DNA of 64,000 bases. It comes from Cyathus striatus (taxonomy: Eukaryota; Basidiomycota; Agaricomycetes; Agaricales; Nidulariaceae). The stretch spans positions 2,418,001 through 2,482,000 of the forward strand of contig JAOVFP010000005.1 in the NCBI GenBank assembly GCA_025738555.1. The letters are read 5' to 3'. The notes below the pieces were generated by a model, which ran no database searches, was not told where the DNA came from, and saw only the letters and a program-made list of their open reading frames with translations. This document shows positions 36,129 through 46,900 of the stretch, piece after piece. A program made the translations under genes and the position numbers. How positions within the stretch are numbered: the first letter of the stretch is position 1; every line of letters begins with the position of its first letter.

Positions 36129-38017
36129 CTATTTTTTTGAACTCTCAGCTGAGTTTGCCAAGGGAGTTGCCTCAGTAGAGGTGGCAGTGGCTGCACAGGC
36201 TTTGGTGGCAGTGGCTGCACAGGCTTTGGTGGCAGTGGCTGCACAGGCTTTGGTGGCAGAGGCTGCCTTGTGACAGTCCTTGGCCTGATGACCGGTGTTG
36301 CCACAGAATAGGCAAAGCTTCTGGTCCAGGTGATGTTTATGTTCTTCCAGGGTAAGCTTCTTGTCAGAACCAAGCTTCCCAGTCAGGTCTGGCACCTTGG
36401 ACTGGTTCTGCTTTTGCTTGTTCTTGGGTTTCCCTGAGGATGAAGCAGAGTTGGATGAGGCAGAAGACAAAGAGGAGAATGAGGACTGAGTCTTGGAGGA
36501 GGAGGAAGAATTCGAAGCCAACTTTGAATTCTGATTGCCCTTGGGCTTCTCCGAAGACTTGGCAGCAGACTTGCTGCACTTCTCCTCAATGTTGCACTCA
36601 GTGTTGCACTCCCAATGCCTCTGATCGTAGCCCTGGGCTGCCTTCTTAGTCCCGGCAAGAGTCATAGGCCAGCCTTGCTCTTGATGAGAGAGAGCATCCT
36701 TCAAATGAGGACAAAGGCCACAGTAGTATGCCGAGTTGAGGGCAGCATCATCCCAAGGCAAGAGTGTGGCATATTCATTGAACTTTATTTCATATGTCGT
36801 GAGCCACTGATTATCCTCCATATGGAGGGAGAAAATGTGAATTTCAGCTTCACCAACAGGATTGGTATGGCCAAAGTGAGTATGGAGGAGCTGAACAAAG
36901 TAGCCCCATGAATCCATTCATGGTTTGTAGATGTCGTCGTCTAGGTGAGTGGCAAACAAGTTGTTTGCTGAACCACAGAGAAAAGTCAATGCATAGTTGA
37001 CCTTAGAGGAGTTGTCTGGGTACAACTGGGGTTGTTCTGGAACACCAAGCAGACTTGCATGATGAAAGGTTCCAGCTTCAAGGTGTTGGAGCTGTTGAAA
37101 ATGTCTGGCTGGTTAACTTTCTTCTCCTGAATGGGAGGAGGTGGTGGAGGTGGTGGTGGCAGGGCGAAGTAACCTGCCACAGAGGCCACCATTTCCAGGA
37201 TTTCATCCCTGGTAAAGTTGTAGTGGCATGGTGGGCGATGGGGGTCACAATAGGTGTCTCTGGAGGGAGGCCTTGAAGAAGGTTCCAAGGGAGAATTGGA
37301 GGGAGGATTAGAGGGAGAACCTCCGGGGCCATTTGGTCTGCCAGGACCATTGCCACCAGCACCTGCCTGCTCATCATCATCCCCTTGATTGTCGTCTCCT
37401 TGATCATCATCTCCGGAACTGTTACCATCATTCCTGGAGCCATCACCATCATCTCCAGCATTGTCTGGAGGCCCACCATTTCCAACTTCAGCAGAATTAC
37501 CAGTGGAGGAGGGTGGTAGTGGAGGAAGTCCTCCACTGCCTGAAGCTACAGGCTGTTGGGTGAGTGGTGAATTGGCTGTGGGTGTTTGCTGCTGGCATGC
37601 AGCTACACCTTCCGGAGGAAGTTGAGTATCCACTGGTTCTATGGATGCAGTGGGGACAAGGGTGGGGTCAAATGGAATGCTCAATGGGATTGGGTGTGGA
37701 GTGTGCAATTGATTACTGTGAACTGGCTGAAGTTCACGAGTTGCACAATGGGTGGAGGCAATTCCTCCAGATATTAGAGCACTAGCTGAGGGTGGAGCAT
37801 TCCACCAAGAGAGAGGCAGAGCAGAGTCAACACAACGAGGTGTGCTGGCATTATGTTTGTGAGTTTGTTGGGCAGCTAGATAATTGCTACAGCACACTTC
37901 ATTTTGCTGCTGTTCATGGCTCCTGGCGTGTGCAGTCTGAGTCTGCATATGGGTAGCCATGAGGGAAAGAAAAGTGTTGTGAGAGGAATCCAAGGTGGTA
38001 GTTTTGTATACTGTCAT
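36129..38017 (-). pseudogene. Chromovirus gag with CCHC zinc knuckle, frameshifted
   Basis: The N-terminal part (38017-36986) is Gln/His-rich then Pro/Gly/Asp-rich, with NFTRDEILEMVASVAGYFAL and KLEPFIMQVCLVFQNNPS. A frameshift near 37030 separates it from the capsid remainder (SWGYFVQLLHTHFGHTN). A Ser/Lys-rich stretch and the zinc knuckle CLFCGNTGHQAKDC complete it. After the knuckle, eight residues (KACAATAT) are repeated three times from a 24-bp tandem repeat at about 36185-36256. Gag would form the virus-like particle in the cytoplasm; this copy cannot. Confidence 0.8.
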
Positions 38018-38685
38018 GACCGTGCCCCTAGCCTGACTTGGCAGTGGAGTATGAGGAGTGACTATGGAGAAGCAAGGGGTGAGTATGGAGAAGCAAGGGG
38101 TGAGTACAAGATGAGAGCAAAGAACAAGAACTCAGGGGGTAGGACTTTGGCTTCAGCTTATGTGCTGCGCCCCTGGGATTCCTGGTCCTGGATTTCGGAG
38201 TAAGGGCAAGCCCTTCGGAGAAGACAGGAGATGAGAAGATGAGAGGTGTAACTCAAGTCAGACTGAAGGTGAGGACGTAGTTCAATACAAAACTGATGTC
38301 TAAGTACAAATTGAGTACTACTTAAATACTAGAGACTCAGAGTAAGTAAAGGCTGCTGGCCAAGGCCAGCAGAGAAGTATGGTCAGAGTAGGCATACATA
38401 GAATGAATACTATAACTAATTAAACATAATTAAACATGTCAGAGAAGTGAGTGCATATGGTGGTGTAAAGTGAAACTGATAGTGGTGCACTTAAGAATGA
38501 TAAGTGACTCACTATGAGATGTATACTACAATACTGAGGGGATAGCTCAGTATGGTGGAAGAAAGGAAACGAGAGTAATCTATGTACAGTAATCAATATG
38601 TAATATTAAGAACATAATCAAAGTCTGGAGTAAACAAAGGTGAAGGTGGAGTAAAGGCATAGGAGTCTGGAGGTAGGCAATATGG
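38012..38685 (-). repeat. Right LTR (5' LTR of the chromovirus)
   Basis: It matches the left LTR along its length apart from a short tandem duplication (GGTGAGTATGGAGAAGCAAG block, about 38070-38105) and loss of the terminal GATATGACA. The gag start codon overlaps its inner edge. Beyond 38685 the companion-gene sequence resumes with an intron acceptor. Confidence 0.85.
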
Positions 38686-39610
38686 TCCTAGCTGAAATAA
38701 AATAAGACATCAGTTGATTTAAAGAAATGGAAAATAATTACATACATTAAGTAATACATCTGAAGTGAAGACATGTTTGTCTTTCATGTTCCATTTTGGA
38801 AAGAAAACAGATGGCAACAAATTGTACTTTTGTGCCTCTGAGTCAAAGCCAATGAGCATATCTCTATCCAGTCCATTGTTGACAAGTAGTGGTAGTACTT
38901 CTCGAACACATTCTGCTGCATTTGAATGCTGCTGTTGCATCCCATGATCAAATTAAATATCCTCATTAATATCAATCCACTTAAATAACATTAAAAAGTC
39001 TCTCACTTTCACAATGAAGTGATCAGCCATTGAACCAACCATGGCATTGTGCAAACATTTGGGTACAACTGCCCACAGGTCACATCAATTCCTTCCAACT
39101 GTACCTTGGGGCTACTATACCTCTCAGCTGAATTCCAATCAGTATCATCAAGGTCTGGATCTGGGTGAACAACAGCCAACTGCATTGCACTGCACATCCA
39201 TACTTCATACATACTTGTAAAGTGTCAACCAGATTTCACTATGGAATTGTCATCGGGGTGTGTAGCTGTGCACTGAAGCCAACAACAAGTGCCAGATTTG
39301 GCAGCTTTGAGTATCACTTTCTCTTTATTGACTTTCTTTAGTTCATTGTATAGCTTGGAGACTTTAAGCTGAGCACCCCATAGCCCCTGTATAAGATGTA
39401 GTTAAGCAAAGTAATTGAACACATTTAGTAAAGGAGTACCTTTTGTAAATCTTTCTTACTTGCATCCAGACTGGCTATAACAATCTCCAGGTGCATAGGC
39501 AGACATTCCTCTTTGATATCTTCATCATCAAGTATTCCATCCTCCCTATCCAAACTGCTCTCAGATGGAGAAGAAATAGCACAGTTATGTTTATGAAGCA
39601 TGAGAAACAA

Positions 39611-40582
39611 CTGTGAATAGACAACAAGTGAATTAATCTGAGGTGTAACAATTGGAATACATACCTTTAAATAGGAAGTTATAACACTGCTTCAAGCTGG
39701 TCTTCTAAGTGATTGTGATTCCATGATATTGCATTGCAATAGGCTGGAATAAATCTAGGACATGTCAATTTGTGTATAAAGTCCTCAATGGAGGTGCAAA
39801 CAGATGAGGACATACTAGGCTACATGTTTCAACTTACCACTATGGCTGGAATACAAACAGTCAATGAATTTAGACTGTACACTGACAGGTGTCAGACTAT
39901 ACAATGCATGTCACATTTGATTTCAGGCCAGTAAAGTTTAAACCAGTTCAGTACAGAATGCAATAGCATTCAGAACATATGACCGTGTTGGCATAGCTGA
40001 AACAACTAGACCCTGGCCTTGGAATGTAGGACAAAAGTCTAGAGAGACCCTTGATGTGCACATGAGGTCCATACATGCACTAGCCATCTGCTTTGGCTGT
40101 CAAGAACATGCAAGTTCTGGCTCCTGACTAACAACCTCATCCAAAAGGTATAAAGTGATGAGGATTCTTCATGCTTTGGGGCCTCAGAACAACTTGTTGG
40201 TGACATGCTAGATGTGTGGTGACTGTGAGAGGTAGCCAGGTAGGTGATCCATTCTGAATGTTGTACTGTATTGCTAATGGACTTGTGGTTGAAACATTGA
40301 TAGAGTACCATAACATTTTGCTGGAATAGGGGGGTTAGAATGCTAGAGGATGTGGTGCTGTACATTGTTCTTGTTGTTGGTTGATATGACTAGGCAGTAT
40401 GTTGCACTCTCCCACAGCTATCACTGGACTCTCACTGGACTCTCACTAGACTATTGAGAATTCAGTGAGAGTCTCACTACACTATCAGTAGTCTCACTGT
40501 ACTCTCACTGTACTTTCAGTTTCTAAATGCTTTTCAACCCTGACTTGGAACCTAAACTCTATCTGAACTCCACTGAATTCAA
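39611..40582. other. 5' flank of the companion gene, with CTCACTG repeats
   Basis: Probably promoter and leader of the companion gene (minus strand), then at 40399-40525 a degenerate array of ACTCTCACTGGA-like units. No other gene is seen. Confidence 0.4.
40399..40525. repeat. Degenerate CTCACTG(G/T)A tandem repeats, left part
   Basis: Units close to CTCACTGGACT recur about every 10-12 bases (CTCACTGGACTCTCACTAGAC..., then CTCACTGTACTCTCACTGTAC). The same array resumes at 41140-41425, so the palindromic element between them looks inserted into one former array. Confidence 0.6.
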
Positions 40583-41085
40583 GTGCCTAAGCTGTACCAT
40601 GGTCATCACACTTGTCACACATATGTGAAAGTGTGACATGTTTGAAAAAGTGTGGCAAGTGTGATGGTTATGATATGTGACAACATGTCACACTTTTTCC
40701 CACGCGTGTCACACACGTCACGTATTGTTTTCCAACATTTTCCAATATGTCACGCTTTTTCCAACATGTCACACTTTTTCCCACATTTGTCACACATGTC
40801 ACGCTTTTTCCAACATTTTCCAACATGTCACACATTCACGCATATGTGACAATAGAGTCTAGGTACAGCTTAGGCACCACACTTTTTCTAACATTTTTCC
40901 AACATGTCACACTTTTTGAACATGTTGGAAAATGTTGAAAAAGTGTGACATGTATGACATATTGAACAATGTTGGAAAAAGTGTGATAAGTGTGATGGCT
41001 ATGATATGTCACACATATCACACATGTTGTGCCTTTTCCAATATTTTCCAAGATGTCACACAGGTCATGTGACTGCTTAGGTGCA
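40583..41085. mobile_element. Palindromic, MITE-like element rich in TGTCACAC/GTGTGACA
   Basis: The left end GTGCCTAAGCTGTACC (40583-40598) has a perfect inverse at 40862-40877, and a weaker third copy closes the segment at about 41070-41085. The interior is built from variants of TTTTTCCAACATGTCACAC in both orientations, able to form long hairpins. There is no coding potential. It may be a foldback or MITE-type insertion, or a local satellite. Confidence 0.5.
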
Positions 41086-41139
41086 GAGAGATCTTATGAA
41101 ATGTTGTGTGGGAATTTGTAACAACAGAGTTAAATGTCA

Positions 41140-41425
41140 GAGATTGTACTGAGAGTCCAGTAACTTATTCTCACTAGATTCTCATTGGACTCTCTGAGAT
41201 TCATCTCATTATACTATCACTAGACTCTCAGAGATTCTCACCCAATGAGAATTAGGTGAGATTTTACTGAGATGAAAATCATGCATTTTCTCACTGTAGT
41301 CTCAGTAAACTCTCACTGAACTCTCACTACTCTCTCATTCTATCACTATATTCTCACTGGATTCTCACTGGAGTATCAGAGAATCTCATGAGAATCTCAC
41401 TGGATTCTCCTGAGAATGTGGGTCA
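41140..41425. repeat. Degenerate CTCACTG(G/T)A tandem repeats, right part
   Basis: Continuation of the 40399-40525 array, with both CTCACTGGA and its inverse TGAGA-type units mixed, so the repeats also form many small hairpins. Confidence 0.6.
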
Positions 41426-41689
41426 GTGTCATGTCCTCTGACTAGGCAAGTGTCATTGCTGCCAATCTGAGGCCTGCAGGTTTGTCTGTACTTTCATTGC
41501 TACATATTCAATGTAAATAGAAGTAAATAAACTATTAATATCATTTGAATTTGAATTCACACCTATTATTAAGTATTAGCCTCTGGTAGTAATACTGTAT
41601 TTGATTGAGTGGACTAGATTTAGAATATTAATGGGGTTACAAGTTAAGCAAGATCCATGTGTACTAGAGCCCAGTTCATTGATTCCTGA

Positions 41690-41960
41690 CAAGGCATTTT
41701 AAGACAACATAGTCATAAAAATGATTGCATGGTAAGGAATTCTTACAATGCACAAGCAGTGGCCCTATAAACTAGATATAGAACATCATGAACCTATAGT
41801 GCATTATAGTATGCCATAGAGTGCCTTAAAGCTCATTGTAGGACCACATGAGATTAGTTGCAAGGCATTGCAAGGCCCTCAGCCAAGCCTTGTAAGAGCC
41901 TTAAGGTTTTGTCCTTGATTTAATGCCACTTAATATACTTGATGCCTTAAAGCATTAAAA
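41690..41960 (-). repeat. Right subterminal AAGGC-motif cluster of the Plavaka element
   Basis: On the minus strand, TTTAAGGCATC, TTAAGGCTC, CAAGGCTTG, TGCAATGCCTTGC and TTTAAGGCAC recur inward of the right end, mirroring the cluster at 25425-25645. Confidence 0.45.
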
Positions 41961-42038
41961 TGCGTTGAAATGCTTTGTGTGGCAAACTAAGTTTTCATGA
42001 CATGCTGATTCTCAATCTCTATCAAGAAATTTTGAGTC

Positions 42039-42640
42039 ATGGGTGCCATAGCAGGCAATTTTAATTATGCTGTTAGTATTCTGGCAATTATCTCTATGGA
42101 AAGCTCTGTTGTCCTCACTTATTTCTCCTGCCTACCAGGGTCAAAAATCAAAAGTCCTTATCAAAATACTAAACAATACCAAATGTGTATAGAATGATGC
42201 AGAAAGTAATAAATGATAGGATTCTTCCATTTGAACCAATACTATCAGAGATGCAGCATGCCTAGCAAAGTGAATCTCATGTCCCACCACCCACTCAATA
42301 TACATTAGAGACATATCTTTATAGATTTGAACATACTGCGAATATAATTCAACCACAGGATCATTAGCTACATCATTTACTGAAGAGAACAAGGCTGTGT
42401 GGAGTGGTCTTTCTTGTCAGATCATGATGCAACCCCCACCCCCAGGTCAATCAATTCAGATCACATCTAATCATGAGAATAGTTAGATTTAAATTCTGCC
42501 TAACTTAATGATTATTATGCATGAGTGCCAGCAAAGGGTGCAGACACAAAATAATGCAGTTTGCTGAAGACATCACACTTGACACCATGACACTGCAATG
42601 TATGAACTAGAGACTAACATGGTTAAGCTAAAATCGGTTA
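42039..42640 (+). pseudogene. Hydrophobic-N-terminus protein, copy 2 (relic, promoter separated)
   Basis: From ATG 42039 the frame reads MGAIAGNFNYAVSILAIISM then SCLPGSKIKS, matching the start of the 23773 gene (DIFNYAVGVLAVVS ... SYLPGAQIK). Later, TSFTEENKAVWSGLS-like codons (about 42375-42412) and a block of CAGCAAAGGGTGCAGACAC (42531) match further segments of copy 1. Many stops and shifts make it a relic. Its promoter lies about 16.6 kb to the left, on the other side of the Plavaka element. Confidence 0.6.
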
Positions 42641-43913
42641 ATTAACCATATCCAGCTTACTGTATGGGTATGTATCTTTTCAGATAAAGTACGGATGGAA
42701 CTGCAGATATCCAGATATCTGGGTCATGTTTTATAAAAGAAAACATTCCTTCATTTCTCATGAGCCAATGGCTTGAGTGTTGTAAAACTTCCTCAGTAGG
42801 TGTATTTACTATGTATGAGTAATATTATTTAAAAAAATTATGTGAGTTGTAAGAGAAATGTGAACTTAAAGGAAAAGATGAAATCAGGCTGAGATCTGGT
42901 TTTTTCAGAATGTATCTGTCAATACAAATACATGATATTAATTCATAAATTTATATAGCACATGCCAAATATGTTGGTATAGTATATACACCTCATAACT
43001 TGAAGGAAATTATCTAAAATTCCACAGTAAATGACAGAATATACTCAAAGACTTATAAGCAACTATCCTGTAAGATCACAAGTATTCAAAATGAAGTGGG
43101 TCCCTTAGTTGGACTAAATTCAAGCATAATGAATTTAACTAGTACCAAAAGTACAGATAACCCCAGAGGATCTGTGGTATATCTGTATCTGTATCCAAAT
43201 TACCATTATCTGTTGGTTACTATCTGGATATGAAATGGTCTTATTCATGTTAGTCCCTAGTATGAACCATCACCTGTGCACAATCTGCCATATACACAAG
43301 GTATGTTGGCTCTAATCACTACTTATTCTTTTCAGATATATTCATGATCTGAACTCTGAAATTATTAAGGATAAATTTGATCAAAACCCATGATAGGCTT
43401 CACATGGCACTGACTTCAAACAACCAATGAATTCACACAATTCTCCAGGTCAAGCAACTCAGAGCTGATTTAATGGTGCATAACCCACATCTACAGCATT
43501 TTTAAATCAATATATATGTCTTTTTCCTGTAGACTGCCAGTGAAGAACATTGGCATGAAATGCATGATAATTCTCCACACCTTGCAGTTTATGCCATACC
43601 CCAAGTTCATAACTCATGCTCATATAATGTAGCATGCTCAAACCCTGGTACATTCATGCTTTACATTAATCTTGGTCCTAATTACTTAATGCATGTATCC
43701 CACCTATCCAGCTGTAATATTTGACATGATGAATATCTCTACTACTGATGGAATGACAAGTAGTAGATGTATCATAATGGAAGAATGATCAAAGTGGAGT
43801 AAGTAACCAAGAGGTGGAGTAAATGATAAAAATAGAGAAGAGGGAAGTAATATGTACTTGTGAAACTGATGGCCATGACATTGGACATGATAAGTAGCTT
43901 CATCATAAAGTTA
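42641..43913. other. AT-rich, CpG-poor non-genic stretch
   Basis: No open frame with family resemblance and almost no CpG. It lies downstream of the receptor gene's 3' end and may be decayed transposon sequence. Confidence 0.35.
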
Positions 43914-46900
43914 CTACAAGGTATAAAAGAAGTATAAAATTAAAAGTAGCATCAAGAGGATAAAATAAAGCAAGAAATAAATGTAAGAAAATGAAAAGAA
44001 ATGAAAAAAGAATGGCAACAGGGGATTATCTGTAAAAACACAATCTTTTATAGATGGAGAAAAACAATTTGTCCAATTACAACCATAGAAAAACTTTGAT
44101 AAGTCTAATCTGCATAATATAATTTGCCCCATAATAGAAATAGTGTCAAAATCACATAATCCCACTATTAAATAATTTGGAACCCATAGAAGTACATCAC
44201 CATTCTTGCTTTTAATCCAGCCATCCACATGACATGAGGCATAGATACTAGGTCCCCCAAGTGAAAATAAAATACTAAAATGATCTAAATAACAAGAAAT
44301 TCAGACAATAATATTATAATATCTATTGAAATAAAATACATACTGGGAGTCAATTGTACATTTTTGAGGTTTCTATTATGCATAAAGTAGTTACTCATTA
44401 AGATCTCAATATATTTCTGATAAATACTGCAAGAAAATCATATTGTCAAAATTAATTGCTCTCATTTATGCTATAAAAAATGTTACATACACTTGAATAG
44501 ATGGTTTAAAACTGGGAAAGATTATGTGATTTTCCTCTAATGGACTAGTGGCAATTTGGCTACATTCCACATTCCAGATTCTCACAGATTTATCAGATGA
44601 GACAGATATCACTTGCTTTCCATCTGGAGAAAATACTACAGATATAACTGAGTCTGTGTGCCCCTCAAATGGACCAGCAGCTATGTGACCACTTTCCACA
44701 CTCCATATTCTGATTGTTCTATCATCTGAGCCAGATACCACTTGCTTACCATTTGGAGAAAATGTGACAGATATAACTGAGTCTGTGTGCCCCTCAAATA
44801 GACCAGTAGCAACTTGACCACCTTTCATATCCCATATTCTAATGGTTCTGTCTTTGGAGCCAGATACCACTTGCTTCCCATCTGGAGAAAATGCTACAGA
44901 ACAAACTTGGTCTGTGTGCCCCTCTAATGGACCAGCAGCAACTTGACCACTTTCCACTTCCCATATTCTCAAAGTTTTATCCCTTGAGCCAGATACCACT
45001 TGTTTTCCATCTGGAGAAAATGCTACAGACAAAATTGAGTCTGTGTGTCCTACAAATGGATCAGCAGCAACTTGACCACTGACCACATTCCATATTCTCA
45101 CAGTTGCATCAGATGAGCCAGATACCACTTGCTTTCCATCTGGAGAAAATGCTACAGACATAACTGAGTCTGTATGCCCCTCAAATGAACCAGCAGCAAC
45201 TTGACCACTTTTCACATCCCATATTCTTACAGTTTTATCATATGAGCCAGATGCCACTTGCTTTCCATCTGAAGAAAATGCTACAGACAAAAGTTGGTCT
45301 GTGTGCCCCTCAAATGGATCAGCAGCAACTTGACCACTTTCCACATCCAATATAATCACATTTTTATTACCTGAATCACTGGATACTACTTTCTTTTCAT
45401 CTGGAGAAACAGACCAAAGTGAGCCTGAGTGGCTCTCAAATGGATTAGTAGCAATCTGACCACTTTCCACATCCCATATTCTTATAGTTTTATCAGATGA
45501 GCTAGATGCCACTTGCTTTCCATCTGGAGAAAATGCTACAGACCAAACTGAGGATATGTGCCCCTTAAATGGACCAGCAGAAACCTGACCACTTTCCACA
45601 TCCCATATTCTCACAGTGTTATCAGGTGAGTCAGATACCACTTGCTTTCCATCTGGGGAGAATGCTACAGACCAAACTGAGAATGTGTGCCTCTTAAATG
45701 GACTAGCAGCAACCTGACCACTTTCAACATCCCATATTCTCACAGTTTTATCATTTGAGCCAGACACCACTTGCTTTCCATCTGGAGAAAATGCTACAGA
45801 CTGAACTGAGCCTGTGTGCCCCTCAAATGGACCAGCAGTAACCTGACCACTTTCAACATTCCATATTCTCACAGTTTTATCAGCTGAGCCAGATACCACT
45901 TGCTTTCCATCTGGAGAAAATGCTGCAGACTGAACTGAGGATGTGTGTCCTTCAAATGGACCAGCAGCAGCCTGACCACTTTCAACATCCCATATTCTCA
46001 CAGTTTTATCATCTGAGCCAGATACTACTTGCTTTCCATCTGGAGAAAATGCTACAGAGTGAACTGAGGATGTGTGTCCTTCAAATGGACCAGCAGCAAC
46101 TTGACCACTTTTGACATCCCATATTCTCACAGTTTTATCAGATGAGCTAGATGCCACTTGCTTTCCATCTGGAGAAAATGCTACAGACCAAACTGAGTCT
46201 GTGTGTCCCTCAAATGGACCAGCAGCAATCTGACCACTTTCCACATCCCATATTCTCACAGTTTTATCATTTGAGCCAGACACCACTTGCTTTCCATCTG
46301 GAGAAAATGCTACAGACCAAACTGAGTCTGTGTGTCCCTCAAATGGACCAGCAGCAATCTGACTACTTTCAACATCCCATATTCTCACAGTTTTATCATG
46401 TGAGCCAGCTGATATCACTTGCTTTCCATCTGGAGAAAATGCTACAGACCAAACCCAGTTTGTGTGCCCCTCAAATGGACCAGCAGCAATCTGACTACTT
46501 TTCACATCCCATATTCTCACAGTTTTATCAGCTGAGCCAGATACTACTTGCTTTCCATCTGGAGAAAATGCTACAGAGTGAACTGAGGATGTGTGCCCCT
46601 CAAATGGACCAATGGCAACTTGACCACTTTCCACATCCCATATTCTCACAGTTTTATCAGCTGAGCCAGATACCACTTGCTTTCCATCTGGAGAAAATGC
46701 AACAGACCAAACTGAGGATCTGTGCCCTTCAAATGGACCAGCAGCAACCTGACCACTTTTGACATCCCATATTCTCACAGTTTTATCATATGAGCCAGAT
46801 ACCACTTGCTTTCCATCTGGAGAAAATGCTACAGAGTGAACTGAGTCTGTGTGCCCCACAAATGGACCAGCACCAACCTGACCACTTTCAACATCCCATA

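Larger units (their letters stand above)
29620..38685 (-). mobile_element. Ty3/Gypsy chromovirus-type LTR retrotransposon, 9.07 kb, defective
   Basis: Two long terminal repeats (29620-30283 and 38012-38685) flank gag, protease, reverse transcriptase, RNase H, integrase and chromodomain, all on the minus strand. A polypurine tract abuts the left repeat, so the left copy is the 3' LTR. The repeats begin TGTCA; the left copy ends TGACA, while the right copy lacks the last nine or so bases. Coding capacity is lost through frameshifts, stops and catalytic replacements. An extra gene on the opposite strand fills 30460-32095. The element sits in an exon of the Plavaka companion gene. Confidence 0.9.
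29218..39610 (-). pseudogene. Companion gene of the Plavaka element, uncharacterised, split by a retrotransposon
   Basis: The 5' part (39610-38690) encodes an acidic N-terminus, LWGAQLKVSKLYNELKKVNK, MYEVWMCSAMQLAVVHPDPD and LDRDMLIGFDSEAQKYNLLP / VFFPKWNMKDKHVFTSDVLLN. The 3' part (29609-29218) continues with RAQKEGKAYNVNTVAKHWGL / TCVTPGFIAFIAIL and FGLSGDPEF ... EAFQWYNNMIFPSQNDE, ending TAA at 29218-29220. Between the two lies the chromovirus 29620-38685. Two in-frame TGA codons (39225-39227 and 29461-29463) replace likely arginines. I recall similar helical orphan proteins in agaricomycete genomes but can name no domain with confidence. Tail-to-tail abutment with the transposase suggests it is an accessory gene of the transposon rather than a host gene. 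Confidence 0.55.
25437..42002. mobile_element. Plavaka-type (KDZ superfamily) DNA transposon, about 16.6 kb including nested insertions
   Basis: Proposed ends are TGTCACGAAA at 25437 and its imperfect inverse TTTCATGACA ending at 42002. Just inside both ends are clusters of TAAGGC/CAAGGC motifs pointing inward (subterminal repeats). Inside lie a plus-strand Plavaka-like transposase and a convergent minus-strand companion gene. A 9.07-kb chromovirus inserted in the companion gene and a palindromic element near 40.6-41.1 kb account for much of the length, so the original element was roughly 7 kb. Terminal repeats are short and no target duplication was established, so the ends are provisional. 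The transposase assignment is firmer than the borders. Confidence 0.55.
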
